Source: an uncultured Erysipelotrichaceae bacterium
GTDB taxonomy: Bacteria > Bacillota_I > Bacilli_A > Erysipelotrichales > Erysipelotrichaceae
Reading direction: 5' to 3'
Length of the DNA stretch: 40,458 bases
Assembly (NCBI GenBank): GCA_903789495.1
Contig: CAIFEQ010000018.1
Span: 1-40,458, forward strand
Shown piece by piece: positions 1-10,160 of the stretch. Made by a program: the position numbers and the translations under genes. Each line of letters starts with the position of its first letter. Positions within the stretch are counted from its first letter, which is position 1. A model generated the notes under the pieces. It did not search any database and had not been told where the DNA came from. It saw only the letters and a list, made by a program, of their open reading frames with translations.

Positions 1-1923
1 TCCCATGGTCGCCGGCATGAACATGGCAAACAGGATCACGCACACGACGGTGTAGACCCTTACCCAGCGCAGGCGCTGCGGCTTTTCCGCCACCAGCTGG
101 CGCACCCAGTAGACGATCGCCATGATCATGAAGAAGCTGGTCGGATAGAAATGATAGGCAAAGACACAGCGGTCCACCAGCATCCAGGGCAGGAAGGCAC
201 TGAGATAGCCGACGGCAATCAGATAGGCATTCCAGGAACGGGTGCGGAAGAAGGACACGATCGTATAGAGGATGGCAATCAGGCCCGCCCAGCAGATGGC
301 CGGATTCGAGAAACAGGAAATGGAATGCTGCACGACCGGGAAGAAGGTGCCCGAGTAGTACCAGATCGGCCGGGCATCCACCAGCCACATATACCAGGTG
401 GACTGATAGGGATGGGTGGCCTTCAGGTTGATATGGTAATGATAGATGTAGTCAATCTGCTCCAGTACATGGGCGATGCTCCAGCCGTCCGACCAGACCG
501 GTGTGAAAAGATAGACCGCAAAGTAGATCACCACCGGAATCCCGATGAAGAACAGGAAACACCAGGCGATGATCTTCCGGAAACAGGGCCCGAACTGATC
601 CCGGATGGCTGCCAGCTGCTGCTGCTGCAGCGGACTGAGATCCGGATTCTCCGCCAGTTCCCGCACGGCTTTTTTCTTTTCCTGCCAGCGCCGGATCAGG
701 TTGGTGAACAGGATGACGGCCAGGCCGACCGCACTGTAGCAGGCGGTCCACTTGGTCGCAATACCCAGCCCCATGGCCAGACCGGACCTGAACAGCAGCT
801 TCAGCTGTTCCCGGACATCGGTATCGTAGAAACTGGTCTTGAAGAAACGGATCATGTACCAGTACATGAGCAGGATGAAGAAGACACTGAACGGCTCCAG
901 GGTGGCGATGCGGGAAGTGGTGACATGCATGAAATCCGCCGCCAGCAGAATGGTGCCGAACAGGGCCGAACGGCTGCTGACAAACAGCGACTTCAGCACC
1001 GCATACATCAGCGGCACCAGGGCAATCCCGGTCAGGGCGCCCGGCAGCCGCCAGGCCAGCGGATTCATGCCGAACAGCCTGATCGAAAGGGCAATCAGAC
1101 AGGTGCCCAGCAGGGGATGCACATGTGCGTACATCCGGATCCCGTTGGCAATCTCCCAGGCGTTGCGGGGATGATAGACCTCATCAAAATAGCTCTCATC
1201 CATATAGGTCGGTTCCAGGACGAGCTGATCCTGTTCATCGATGACCAGCTCCGCCGGATAGTCGGAATCCGCTCCTTCATCTTCGAGGACCTGCACGGCC
1301 GCAAAGCCGGCATCGTCCGAAGTCCGGAAGCCGATCTCGCTCAGGGTGGTCAGGGAATTGATCGCCGTGATGCGGTAGTAGCGGTAATTCCAGCTGCCTT
1401 CCAGAATGTCGTACTGATAGATGGCCCCTTCCTCATCATAGGAATGGACCGTTTCCCAGGTGGTCAGATCATTGGAGCCTTCCAGCAGCAGGCCATGGTA
1501 GCCCAGCTGATAGGAACTCTCCAGCAGATTGTTGTCCCCTTCGCCATAGATGGTATAGATGGCATCGATGTCCGTCCGGTCCGTCAGTTCCAGGATAAAA
1601 GACTGCGGCACCTCCTGGGTCGGCTGCCAGGTGGTGGAAGGCATCCGGGTACCGCCCAGCTGCCAGAGAGAAACGATGCCGTAGAGCACCGTCACGACGG
1701 TCACATAATACCAGTCCTTATGTGTATAGACCGGCATGTACCGGCTGGCCTGCAGAAACGGAAAGGGTGCTTCCTTATTCGGACGGGGTTCCACCTTGCG
1801 CTGCGGCAGGTGCAGGAAAAGCAGCTTCAGCAGCCCATAGGCCAGCAGACAGATCAAAAGCAGGGGCAGAAGCTCCGAATCGGCAAATACCTGAAAACTG
1901 AAATTCCGCAGCGTGTCCAGCAT
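1..1923 (-). CDS. PMT-family (GT-C) mannosyltransferase, partial
   Basis: Open reading frame of 641 codons from ATG at 1923, still open at the left edge, so the C-terminus is missing. A first hydrophobic segment lies at about residues 19-38 and a second at about 70-88. Residues about 105-215 form an extracytoplasmic insert that reads like a discoidin/F5-8C-type beta domain. The family signature follows (YFDEVYH at about 246-252, the acidic motif of protein-O-mannosyltransferases), then several membrane spans. The family transfers a sugar from a polyprenyl-phosphate-sugar donor to a protein or glycan on the outer face of the membrane. The GtrB-like donor synthase at 13942-14868 could supply that donor (inference). 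A TATAAT box 15 bases before the ATG implies a very short leader. The family call is fairly firm; the acceptor is unknown. Confidence 0.8.
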   Translation of the reverse strand, partial: MLDTLRNFSFQVFADSELLPLLLICLLAYGLLKLLFLHLPQRKVEPRPNKEAPFPFLQASRYMPVYTHKDWYYVTVVTVLYGIVSLWQLGGTRMPSTTWQPTQEVPQSFILELTDRTDIDAIYTIYGEGDNNLLESSYQLGYHGLLLEGSNDLTTWETVHSYDEEGAIYQYDILEGSWNYRYYRITAINSLTTLSEIGFRTSDDAGFAAVQVLEDEGADSDYPAELVIDEQDQLVLEPTYMDESYFDEVYHPRNAWEIANGIRMYAHVHPLLGTCLIALSIRLFGMNPLAWRLPGALTGIALVPLMYAVLKSLFVSSRSALFGTILLAADFMHVTTSRIATLEPFSVFFILLMYWYMIRFFKTSFYDTDVREQLKLLFRSGLAMGLGIATKWTACYSAVGLAVILFTNLIRRWQEKKKAVRELAENPDLSPLQQQQLAAIRDQFGPCFRKIIAWCFLFFIGIPVVIYFAVYLFTPVWSDGWSIAHVLEQIDYIYHYHINLKATHPYQSTWYMWLVDARPIWYYSGTFFPVVQHSISCFSNPAICWAGLIAILYTIVSFFRTRSWNAYLIAVGYLSAFLPWMLVDRCVFAYHFYPTSFFMIMAIVYWVRQLVAEKPQRLRWVRVYTVVCVILFAMFMPATMG

Positions 1924-1937
1924 AGGTCAACGAACAG

Positions 1938-1943
1938 ATTATA
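1938..1943 (-). promoter_or_regulatory. -10 box of the PMT-family gene
   Basis: A perfect TATAAT on the minus strand ends 15 bases before the ATG at 1923. Transcription would start near 1931 and leave a leader of about 8 nt with no Shine-Dalgarno. No clear -35 is visible. Confidence 0.5.
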
Positions 1944-2002
1944 AACCAGAATGACGAGATGCGCGGCCTTCCCGGACAGGTTTGCACATTCCGCAGGAAA
2001 AC

Positions 2003-2029
2003 TTAGCACTCCTATTGACAGAGTGATAC
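2003..2029 (+). promoter_or_regulatory. CIRCE operator 1 (HrcA site)
   Basis: TTAGCACTC, nine bases, then GAGTGATAC. The left arm is a perfect CIRCE half and the right arm matches 7 of 9. The spacer contains the groE -35 box, so HrcA bound here would block RNA polymerase. Confidence 0.85.
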
Positions 2030-2042
2030 TCTGTGCTATACT
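2015..2042 (+). promoter_or_regulatory. groESL promoter (sigma-A type)
   Basis: TTGACA at 2015-2020, a 16-base spacer and TATACT at 2037-2042. It overlaps CIRCE 1 and lies upstream of CIRCE 2, the usual arrangement for HrcA-repressed chaperone operons. Confidence 0.85.
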
Positions 2043-2050
2043 CAGTCTTG

Positions 2051-2077
2051 TTAGCAAACATAGCACTTGAGTGCTAA
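2051..2077 (+). promoter_or_regulatory. CIRCE operator 2 (HrcA site)
   Basis: TTAGCAAAC, nine bases, then GAGTGCTAA. Here the right arm is perfect and the left arm matches 7 of 9, the reverse of operator 1. It lies in the transcribed leader just before the groES ribosome binding site (AGGAGG at about 2080-2085). Confidence 0.85.
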
Positions 2078-2092
2078 TAGGAGGAACTGAGC

Positions 2093-4016
<1,924 letters not shown>

Positions 4017-4032
4017 TCCGGAAGAAACAGAT

Positions 4033-4069
4033 ACCGGGAACGGAAAAGGATTCCGCTCCCGGTTTTTTT
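4033..4069 (+). terminator. Rho-independent terminator of groESL
   Basis: A 13-base stem (4033-4045 with 4051-4063, one mismatch), a 5-base loop and a run of T residues to 4069. Confidence 0.9.
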
Positions 4070-4083
4070 CGTTCTGAGGGCTG

Positions 4084-4092
4084 TGTTATATT
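4084..4092 (+). promoter_or_regulatory. Extended -10 promoter before the 4104 gene
   Basis: TGT followed by TATATT (TGn-TATAAT type), ending 11 bases before the ATG at 4104. Predicted leader is about 5 nt. Confidence 0.4.
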
Positions 4093-4103
4093 GAATAGGT
4101 GCT

Positions 4104-6149
4104 ATGTCCTTAATTGCCTGTTTTCTGGTCCTGCTTGTTCTGATCAGCGAAGCCTACGGGCTCTACCTGCAGAACAGACTGCAGATCCCGGTGCGCGGCT
4201 ATTCGGCGCCGCTGGGATTTGCCCTGATCCTGGCAGTCTGCCAGATTTTTTACTATCCGGTGCAGATCTGCAACGCCTCGTTCTCCTGGATCATCGCCAT
4301 CACCAGTCTGGTTCTGGCGGTGGGGATCTGCCTGCTGGTGCGCAGCTGGAAACAGGTGCTGGCCCAGGTGAAACAGAAGCGGACCCTGCTGGTCCTGCTG
4401 GCCGTGGCGGTGTATGCGGCGGTGCTGTACCAGCTGTACGTGGATCTGGAATATTCCGATGCGCCAATGTACCTGAATGACATTGCCCAGAACATCAACA
4501 CGGATCATCTGAACCTGTTCAATCTCTACACCGGCGAGATCGGTGAGGAATGGGATGCCCTGTATCTGTATCAGGGCTATTATCACTTCTGCTCCTACAT
4601 GGTCTGGCTGCTGAACCGGATCCGGCCTGTCGAGACGCTCAAGGCCGTGGTCTGGGGCATGTGTCTCCTGTATGCCCTGATGAGCACCATGCTGTTCAGC
4701 AGCATCCTCTCTGCCCTGCCGTCGACCGGGAAGGTCTTCAGAGGCATCATGGCAGTGTTTGCCTGTTTCTATCTGAACTTCTACTACTGGCGGCTGATCT
4801 ATGGCTTCTACGGCAATACCTGGCGCAGCCTCTGGATCACGTTCCTGATGTTCAGCATCTGGCGCTGGCAGAAAGGGGAAATGGGGAAGAATGCCCCGTA
4901 TCTGCTGATGATCGTCGGCTTTGCCGGCTGTGCCTGCTCGTCGTCCTATCTGTTCATTTCCTTTGCCGTGCTGTCTTTGCTGGCCGCTCACCTGTGGATC
5001 GAGAAGAAACAGAATGTGACCGGCACGATGTCGGAGATCGTCATCCCGCTGGTCATCTATGCCTGTGTCCTGCTGGCCAGAAGGGGCCGGCTGGGTCTGG
5101 TACTGGCGGCGGTCTTTGCGGCCTACTACATCCTGTATTTCAACGGCTTCCTGAGCCGGGCACTGAACGGACTGGACCGACTGCTGGAGAAGAAGCCGCA
5201 GCGGCTGTTCGGAATCTTTGTTCCGGCCTTCATTGCCGTGGTTTCCTTCGTGATCATCCGCCGGCATCCGGATTTCCTGTACGGCTATGCATATTTCTTC
5301 AACAATCATCAGACCTACGACATGGTCAAGGATTACTTCTTCGTCTATTCCACCTGGTATGACAACATCGTCAATGTCATCCGCTGGGCAGGCGTGATCC
5401 TGATCATCCGCAAGGCCGCGAAGAGCGAAGAACGCTATCTGAAACACACCTTTATCGGGATGCTGCTGGTGTTCATGAATCCGCTGTGCACCCCGGCGGT
5501 GGCGTATTTCATCGCCTCCAACGTGTTCTACCGGGCCTGGGAGGTGCTCTTCAATCCGTTTACCGAACTCTGCTGCATCGTGGCAGTCTATGAAGCCCTG
5601 CGCACCAGAACGCTGCGCGGCGTACTGGCCTGCGGTCTGATTGTCCCGCTGGCGGTGACCAATGTGCTGTCCTTCCAGGGCGACCGGGAGAGCGCCTATG
5701 GTCTCTACTACAAGGAGGCCCAGGCAGACTATCTGAAACTGCAGAAGATGCAGCCGGAGGCCCTGGATGCCATCCTGTATCTGGAAGAGCAGCTTGCGGA
5801 GAACCCGATCGAAGGCCGGCAGACGGTGGTCATCTCGCAGGCAGAAGGCACCCGGGTCTATCTGCCCCAGGTCATTCAGCTGGTGACCGCCCGGGATACG
5901 TATTACCCCTGGACAAGGGTCAACGAAGATCTCTACCAGATAGCCAGGCGGCATCACTCCTATGACCCGCCGGAAGACGATATTCCGTATGAGGAAACCT
6001 GCAGTCTCATGCAGGAATACAATGTGGATTACGTGATCGACCGCTACTACGAAAACAGCGAATTCGATACGGCCCTGGACGGCTGCTCAGTTATTCTCTA
6101 CCAGAATGCACAGTTCCGGGTCCGTCAGATTACCAGCGAAGCCCCCTGA
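4104..6149 (+). CDS. Large polytopic membrane protein, GT-C-like (DUF6077-like)
   Basis: A 681-residue protein with roughly a dozen hydrophobic segments from residue 1 to about 530 and a soluble C-terminal part of about 150 residues. The first loop after the early spans carries an acidic stretch (DLEYSDAPMYLNDIAQNI, about residues 113-130), the place where GT-C transferases keep catalytic acids. The C-terminal part (TRVYLPQVIQLVTARDTYYPW and onward) resembles the outer domain of YfhO-like and DUF6077 membrane proteins. The gene stands alone between the groE terminator and a convergent terminator, opposite the GH9 gene. A role in wall-glycan glycosylation is inferred from the fold and neighbours. 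I am not certain of the family number. Confidence 0.6.
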   Translation: MSLIACFLVLLVLISEAYGLYLQNRLQIPVRGYSAPLGFALILAVCQIFYYPVQICNASFSWIIAITSLVLAVGICLLVRSWKQVLAQVKQKRTLLVLLAVAVYAAVLYQLYVDLEYSDAPMYLNDIAQNINTDHLNLFNLYTGEIGEEWDALYLYQGYYHFCSYMVWLLNRIRPVETLKAVVWGMCLLYALMSTMLFSSILSALPSTGKVFRGIMAVFACFYLNFYYWRLIYGFYGNTWRSLWITFLMFSIWRWQKGEMGKNAPYLLMIVGFAGCACSSSYLFISFAVLSLLAAHLWIEKKQNVTGTMSEIVIPLVIYACVLLARRGRLGLVLAAVFAAYYILYFNGFLSRALNGLDRLLEKKPQRLFGIFVPAFIAVVSFVIIRRHPDFLYGYAYFFNNHQTYDMVKDYFFVYSTWYDNIVNVIRWAGVILIIRKAAKSEERYLKHTFIGMLLVFMNPLCTPAVAYFIASNVFYRAWEVLFNPFTELCCIVAVYEALRTRTLRGVLACGLIVPLAVTNVLSFQGDRESAYGLYYKEAQADYLKLQKMQPEALDAILYLEEQLAENPIEGRQTVVISQAEGTRVYLPQVIQLVTARDTYYPWTRVNEDLYQIARRHHSYDPPEDDIPYEETCSLMQEYNVDYVIDRYYENSEFDTALDGCSVILYQNAQFRVRQITSEAP

Positions 6150-6177
6150 CAGACATCCATGCAGGCAGACACAGAAA

Positions 6178-6222
6178 AACGGACGGGCTCTCTTCGAAGA
6201 GAAGATCCTGTCCGTTCTTTTT
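6178..6222. terminator. Bidirectional terminator between convergent genes
   Basis: Long inverted repeat AACGGAC...GTCCGTT with an inner stem around TTCGAA. T residues follow on the plus strand and an A-rich flank serves the minus strand. It separates the membrane protein gene from the convergent GH9 gene. Confidence 0.8.
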
Positions 6223-6228
6223 CCGTAC

Positions 6229-8523
6229 CTAAGGCTGCACCGAGCTGTCAGTCATGGCCAGCAGCGTCAGCAGGGCACTGTTCCAGTAAATGGCAATCTC
6301 ATTGGTGGAATAGCTGTTTTCATCGTCGGCATAGATCTTGGCGTCGGCGGTATCTTCCGGCAGGGCCTGAGTCACCTCATCCTCGCGGTAGCTGTCCGCA
6401 CCGCCTACCAGGGCACCGGGATACAGGGCATTGGCCGCGATGGACAGCCGGGAATGCACATGCTCCGGACAGAGGCTGCCATAGCCGCTGACAAAGCAGT
6501 AATTCAGACTGTTCCGGCCCAGGACATAGTTCAGCTGTTCGCTGGCCGCGTTCTGATACTCCGTGCTGCCGCTGATCTGGAATGCCATGGCCAGCACGAT
6601 GCCGTTGTTTGTGATGTCGCCATTGGAACCCCAGCCGTAGGTGGTCACGGAGACCCGGTAGGAAGAGCCGCTCAGGAAGCTTTCCAGAACTCCGGCCTCG
6701 GCCGTGAGTCTGGCTCTGAGCAGCCGGGCAAAGGCCGGATCCTTCTCAAAGATGCGGGAGTGGGTGAGCAGGATGTAGCGGCCATAGCCGCCCTGGGCCT
6801 GCCAGCTGACCCCGCTGTCGGCCTGCGCATTTTCCGTCAGCAGGCTGCGGGCACTGCGCAGGTATGCGATATCGCCGGTGGCGGCATACAGGGCTGCCTT
6901 GGCATAGAAGCGGGCATCCGCGTCATCCTCATCGTAATAGGTGCCGGCCTGAAAGTCGGAGGGATTGCGGACGACAATGACGTCCGTCTGCTGATCCAGC
7001 CAGCTGTCTGCTTTTTGCGCTGCCTGCAGGCAGGTCTGGGCAAAGGCGGCATCCGTCTGCTGATAGACTATGAAGGCCAGCGCCATGACCCCGGCAAAGT
7101 CCCCGGCCGTGGCCGTATCCGGCCCCAGCACATAGAGCTGGGCGGTATCGGCAGCCGGGCTCTCAAAGCCGGCGTAGGCCGCCGTGACCACCTTGCTGTA
7201 GACACTGCCGTCGGCCGCCTGCATCTTGAGCATCCATTCCAGCTCCCAGCGGGCTTCATCCAGGATATCCGGGATGCCGTTGCCGCTGTCCGGGGAACCG
7301 GTGTCATCGCTCCAGCTGTCCGGACTCATGCTGTAGGCCAGCAGGAGGTCGCTGACGGTCTTCGTGCCGGTCTTGACATAGCGGCCGTAATCCCCGGCAT
7401 CGTGCCAGCCGCCGCTGACCTCCAGCGTTTCATCTGTGCCGTAGAGCAGGGCCGTGCTGCTGTGACAGAGATCATGACTCAGTTCTCCCGCCCAGTCAGC
7501 CGAAGCCGCAATGCCGCAGCGCTGCAGGGCAAGCATGTGCAGCAGACCGGTTTCCAGTGCCTCATAAGGCTGATCGGCAATCGTGAACCAGTTCGATACG
7601 ATGCCGATCTGCGTACGGATGTAATAGGTGCCGGCGGTGGTGAAATCGGAGAAGTCGCCCAGGTAGTCCCGTTCACCGGTGCTGCTGTCATCGACGCCGT
7701 CCAGCAGAACTCCTGTATAGACCACCTCACCCGTATCCGCATTGACCACATCAAAGGTATCCCCGCCCTGATAGGGCACGGTGATCTGTTTTTCTCCGCT
7801 GCTGTAGTAGCCGATCTGGTTCACATGCACATCCAGCGAGGGCAGGCTGGAGACGACACGGATCTGCTGCAGCGAGATTTCCGCATAGGCATCCGCTCCC
7901 TGACCGTCATTGCCCAGGGCAAAGCACAGCCGGCCGTTGAGCGTGCCGGTCTTGCCGGGCTCAAAGCTCAGCGTATAGGTCTGCAGGTCGGCGGACAGGG
8001 CCACATCCTGTGTATACAGAACCTCGGCGGTATCCGCATCCAGGGCTTCCACCCGGATGGTCCGCGCGGAAGCGCAGGCGGCCGCAAAGCTGACCGTGAT
8101 GACCGAGCCGGCCGCAAAGGGAATGCCATCCCGGTAATACTGGACGGAATCAAAGTCCTGGCCGCTGTAGGAAACGACCAGATCGGCACGGTCGGCAGCC
8201 GTGCTGGCACTCACGGCGCCATCCGAGGCCGAGGCATACCAGCCGCTGACAAAGCCGGTCTCCGTATCCGGCTCGCTCAGGGAGCCGTCATATTCATGCC
8301 AGCTGGGAATATACCAGCGGCTGAGGGAACCGGTCACGACTGTTCCGGAGGTGTCGGTCTCCTGTTCGGCCGTCTCTTCCGTGCCGCCGGCAAAATGAGT
8401 GATGAGGCCGACGATCAGACAGCCGCTCAGGAGCAGCAGCAGGAACAGGGCAGTGACTCTGGTCCAGCGCACCCGTCTGCGGCTGCGGTTCTTTTTTCTG
8501 GGGGCGGTTTTCTTCCTGCTCAT
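6229..8523 (-). CDS. Membrane-anchored GH9 glycoside hydrolase (endoglucanase type)
   Basis: A 764-residue protein. The start at 8523 (MSRKKT) was chosen because the upstream extension runs through the divergent promoter region. Order of parts: an Arg/Lys-rich N-terminus, one membrane anchor at about 22-44, a CBM4/9-like beta-sandwich at about 65-225, a CelD-type Ig-like domain (VHVNQIGYYSSGEKQ) at about 228-315, then the GH9 barrel. Catalytic signatures are visible: GGWHDAGDYG (nucleophilic-water Asp pair) at about residue 370, EHVHSR near 694, and DDENSYSTNEIAIYWN near 731-746 with the general-acid Glu. GH9 enzymes cleave beta-1,4-glucans with inversion. Anchoring to the cell and the position within a wall-glycan locus suggest it may act on the cell's own polymer. 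A dietary-glucan role is equally possible. Confidence 0.9.
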   Translation of the reverse strand: MSRKKTAPRKKNRSRRRVRWTRVTALFLLLLLSGCLIVGLITHFAGGTEETAEQETDTSGTVVTGSLSRWYIPSWHEYDGSLSEPDTETGFVSGWYASASDGAVSASTAADRADLVVSYSGQDFDSVQYYRDGIPFAAGSVITVSFAAACASARTIRVEALDADTAEVLYTQDVALSADLQTYTLSFEPGKTGTLNGRLCFALGNDGQGADAYAEISLQQIRVVSSLPSLDVHVNQIGYYSSGEKQITVPYQGGDTFDVVNADTGEVVYTGVLLDGVDDSSTGERDYLGDFSDFTTAGTYYIRTQIGIVSNWFTIADQPYEALETGLLHMLALQRCGIAASADWAGELSHDLCHSSTALLYGTDETLEVSGGWHDAGDYGRYVKTGTKTVSDLLLAYSMSPDSWSDDTGSPDSGNGIPDILDEARWELEWMLKMQAADGSVYSKVVTAAYAGFESPAADTAQLYVLGPDTATAGDFAGVMALAFIVYQQTDAAFAQTCLQAAQKADSWLDQQTDVIVVRNPSDFQAGTYYDEDDADARFYAKAALYAATGDIAYLRSARSLLTENAQADSGVSWQAQGGYGRYILLTHSRIFEKDPAFARLLRARLTAEAGVLESFLSGSSYRVSVTTYGWGSNGDITNNGIVLAMAFQISGSTEYQNAASEQLNYVLGRNSLNYCFVSGYGSLCPEHVHSRLSIAANALYPGALVGGADSYREDEVTQALPEDTADAKIYADDENSYSTNEIAIYWNSALLTLLAMTDSSVQP

Positions 8524-8529
8524 TGCCTC

Positions 8530-8535
8530 ATTATA
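8530..8535 (-). promoter_or_regulatory. -10 box of the GH9 gene, leaderless
   Basis: A perfect TATAAT on the minus strand ends 7 bases before the ATG at 8523, so the start codon falls at or next to the predicted transcription start. No ribosome binding site is possible. Confidence 0.5.
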
Positions 8536-8559
8536 CAACGGCCGCTGTCTGGCATCCGG

Positions 8560-8588
8560 TTGAGGATTCGCGAGGCGTCCTGTATAAT
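8560..8588 (+). promoter_or_regulatory. Sigma-A promoter of the HAD-GT operon
   Basis: TTGAGG at 8560-8565, a 17-base spacer and TATAAT at 8583-8588, followed by GGAGGA and the ATG at 8610. It diverges from the GH9 promoter. Confidence 0.8.
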
Positions 8589-8609
8589 ACAGCAGTCTGG
8601 AGGAACGGT

Positions 8610-9170
8610 ATGAACGTCTATGATTTTGATGAAACCCTGTTCTACGGGGATACCGAAATACAGTTTGTGCCGTACTGCTGGCTGCACTGTCCGGCAACGC
8701 TGAAGAACCTGCCGCGCACCGCAGGCAGCGGCCTGCTCCTGCTGCTGCGGGTCATCTCCGTGCGGGAATTCAAGGAAAACGTGTTCCACATGCTGCGGTA
8801 TATTCCGGATGTGGAACATTTTGTGGATCACTACGTGGAAGTCAAGCTCAGCCGCGTCAAGCCCTGGTATGCGGCCCAGCAGAAACCGGATGATCTGGTC
8901 ATCTCGGCTTCGCCGACCTTCCTCATCAGCCGTTTCTGCCAGGCCATGGGGATTCAGAACTGTCTGGCCACCGAGATGGATATCCATACCGGCCGGATCA
9001 GCGGGCTGAACTGCCATGATGAGGAAAAGGTCAGACGCTTTTATGAGGCCTATCCGAAAGGAAAGGTGGATGCCTTCTATTCGGATTCCCGCAGTGATAC
9101 GCCGCTGGCCCGGATTGCCAGCCAGGCCTACCTGGTCAAGGGAGATCAGATCAGACCCTGGAAATTCTGA
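8610..9170 (+). CDS. HAD-IB family phosphatase (PSP/PgpC-like)
   Basis: A 186-residue protein. The start at 8610 follows GGAGGA 6-8 bases upstream; the longer in-frame reading to 8523 overlaps the promoter and was rejected. Motif I is DFDETLF (DxDxT/V nucleophile) at residues 5-11. Motif II is the Ser in ISASPTFLI near 95. Motif IV is YSDSRSDTPL near 154, followed by VKGDQI. It resembles the phosphoserine phosphatase / phosphatidylglycerophosphatase C branch, which removes a phosphate from a small molecule or lipid. Being first in a glycosyltransferase operon, it may act on a phosphorylated sugar or lipid intermediate (inference). No membrane segment is seen. Confidence 0.85.
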   Translation: MNVYDFDETLFYGDTEIQFVPYCWLHCPATLKNLPRTAGSGLLLLLRVISVREFKENVFHMLRYIPDVEHFVDHYVEVKLSRVKPWYAAQQKPDDLVISASPTFLISRFCQAMGIQNCLATEMDIHTGRISGLNCHDEEKVRRFYEAYPKGKVDAFYSDSRSDTPLARIASQAYLVKGDQIRPWKF

Positions 9171-9200
9171 GGATGAGGGATCCTGGTGTTGAGGGGAAAT

Positions 9201-10160
9201 ATGACGAGAACAAGCGTGATCGTACCGGTTTATAATGTGGCTGCCTATCTGCCGGCCTGTCTGGATTCCCTGCTGGCCCAGACCGACCCGGATTTTGAGA
9301 TCGTGGCGGTCAATGACGGTTCCACCGATGGCTCGGCGGACATCCTGTTTCAGTATGCCGACCGGGACAAGCGGGTGCGTATCATCTCCAAGCGCAACGG
9401 GGGTCTCAGCGATGCCCGCAATGCCGGCATTGCCCAGGCCAGAGGACGCTATATCGCCTGTGTCGACAGCGATGATCTGGTGCGGGAAGACTTCCTGGCC
9501 TCCCTGGTCAAGCAGCTGGAGGAAACCGGCAGTCAGATCGCCGTCAGCGACATGGAATATTTCTGTGAAGACGGACACACCAGCGCGTCAAGCGGCGGCG
9601 ACTTCACCGTCTCGGATGTCCGCCGGAATCCGCAGCTGATTGCGATCAACAACAGTGCCTGCAACAAGCTGTATCAGAAGGAACTGTTTGCCGGCCTGCA
9701 GTTTCCGGTCGGCCGCTACTATGAGGACCTGGCCCTGATCCCGATTCTGCTCTACCGGGCCGAACGGGTCTGCAAGGTCCCGGCACCGCTGTACCGCTAC
9801 CGGCAGCGCAGCGGTTCCATTGCCCATACGGCCAGTCCGAAGATTTTTGACATCTACGATGCCATCGATGATGTGGTGGACTATGTCCGCAGCCACGGGA
9901 ATGAACCGGCCGTGCTGACGGAACTGTATCATTTATATATCGTGCATGGTCTGGACCTGACGACCCTGCGGATCAGAGACTTCGATGACCGCAGTCTGCG
10001 GGCCTCGTATCTGCGTCAGAACATGGCGCGTCTGAGGCAGTCTTACCCGGACTTCGAGAAGGACAGTGCCTGCCGGAAGGCACCGTTCCGGAAAAAGATC
10101 CTCTTTCACCTGCTGAAAGAGGATAAAATGGAACAGGTACTGAAGATCTATGACCGCTAA
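9201..10160 (+). CDS. Glycosyltransferase family 2
   Basis: A 319-residue GT-A fold enzyme. It opens with SVIVPVYNVAAYLPACLDSLLAQ, carries VNDGSTDGS and the metal-binding DSDD near residue 93, and has the GGLSDARNAGI block. The ATG at 9201 sits just after GAGGGG; an in-frame GTG at 9186 is less likely. The family adds a sugar from a nucleotide-sugar donor to a lipid-linked acceptor at the cytoplasmic face. The C-terminal region is like those of wall and capsule rhamnosyl/galactosyl-type transferases, but donor and linkage cannot be read from the sequence. It overlaps the next gene by 11 bases, so the two are translationally coupled. Confidence 0.92.
   Translation: MTRTSVIVPVYNVAAYLPACLDSLLAQTDPDFEIVAVNDGSTDGSADILFQYADRDKRVRIISKRNGGLSDARNAGIAQARGRYIACVDSDDLVREDFLASLVKQLEETGSQIAVSDMEYFCEDGHTSASSGGDFTVSDVRRNPQLIAINNSACNKLYQKELFAGLQFPVGRYYEDLALIPILLYRAERVCKVPAPLYRYRQRSGSIAHTASPKIFDIYDAIDDVVDYVRSHGNEPAVLTELYHLYIVHGLDLTTLRIRDFDDRSLRASYLRQNMARLRQSYPDFEKDSACRKAPFRKKILFHLLKEDKMEQVLKIYDR

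Noticed and set aside
151-1944. A 597-codon open frame on the plus strand opposite the PMT-family gene
   Set aside because: Its protein is rich in Gln, His, Arg and Gly with no domain or ribosome binding site. The minus frame encodes a clear membrane enzyme.
2003-2077. A riboswitch in the groES leader
   Set aside because: The repeats are explained by two CIRCE operators and the leader is too short.
6106-8613. An 835-codon open frame on the plus strand opposite the GH9 gene
   Set aside because: An antisense shadow of a GC-rich gene. The minus strand carries all GH9 motifs.
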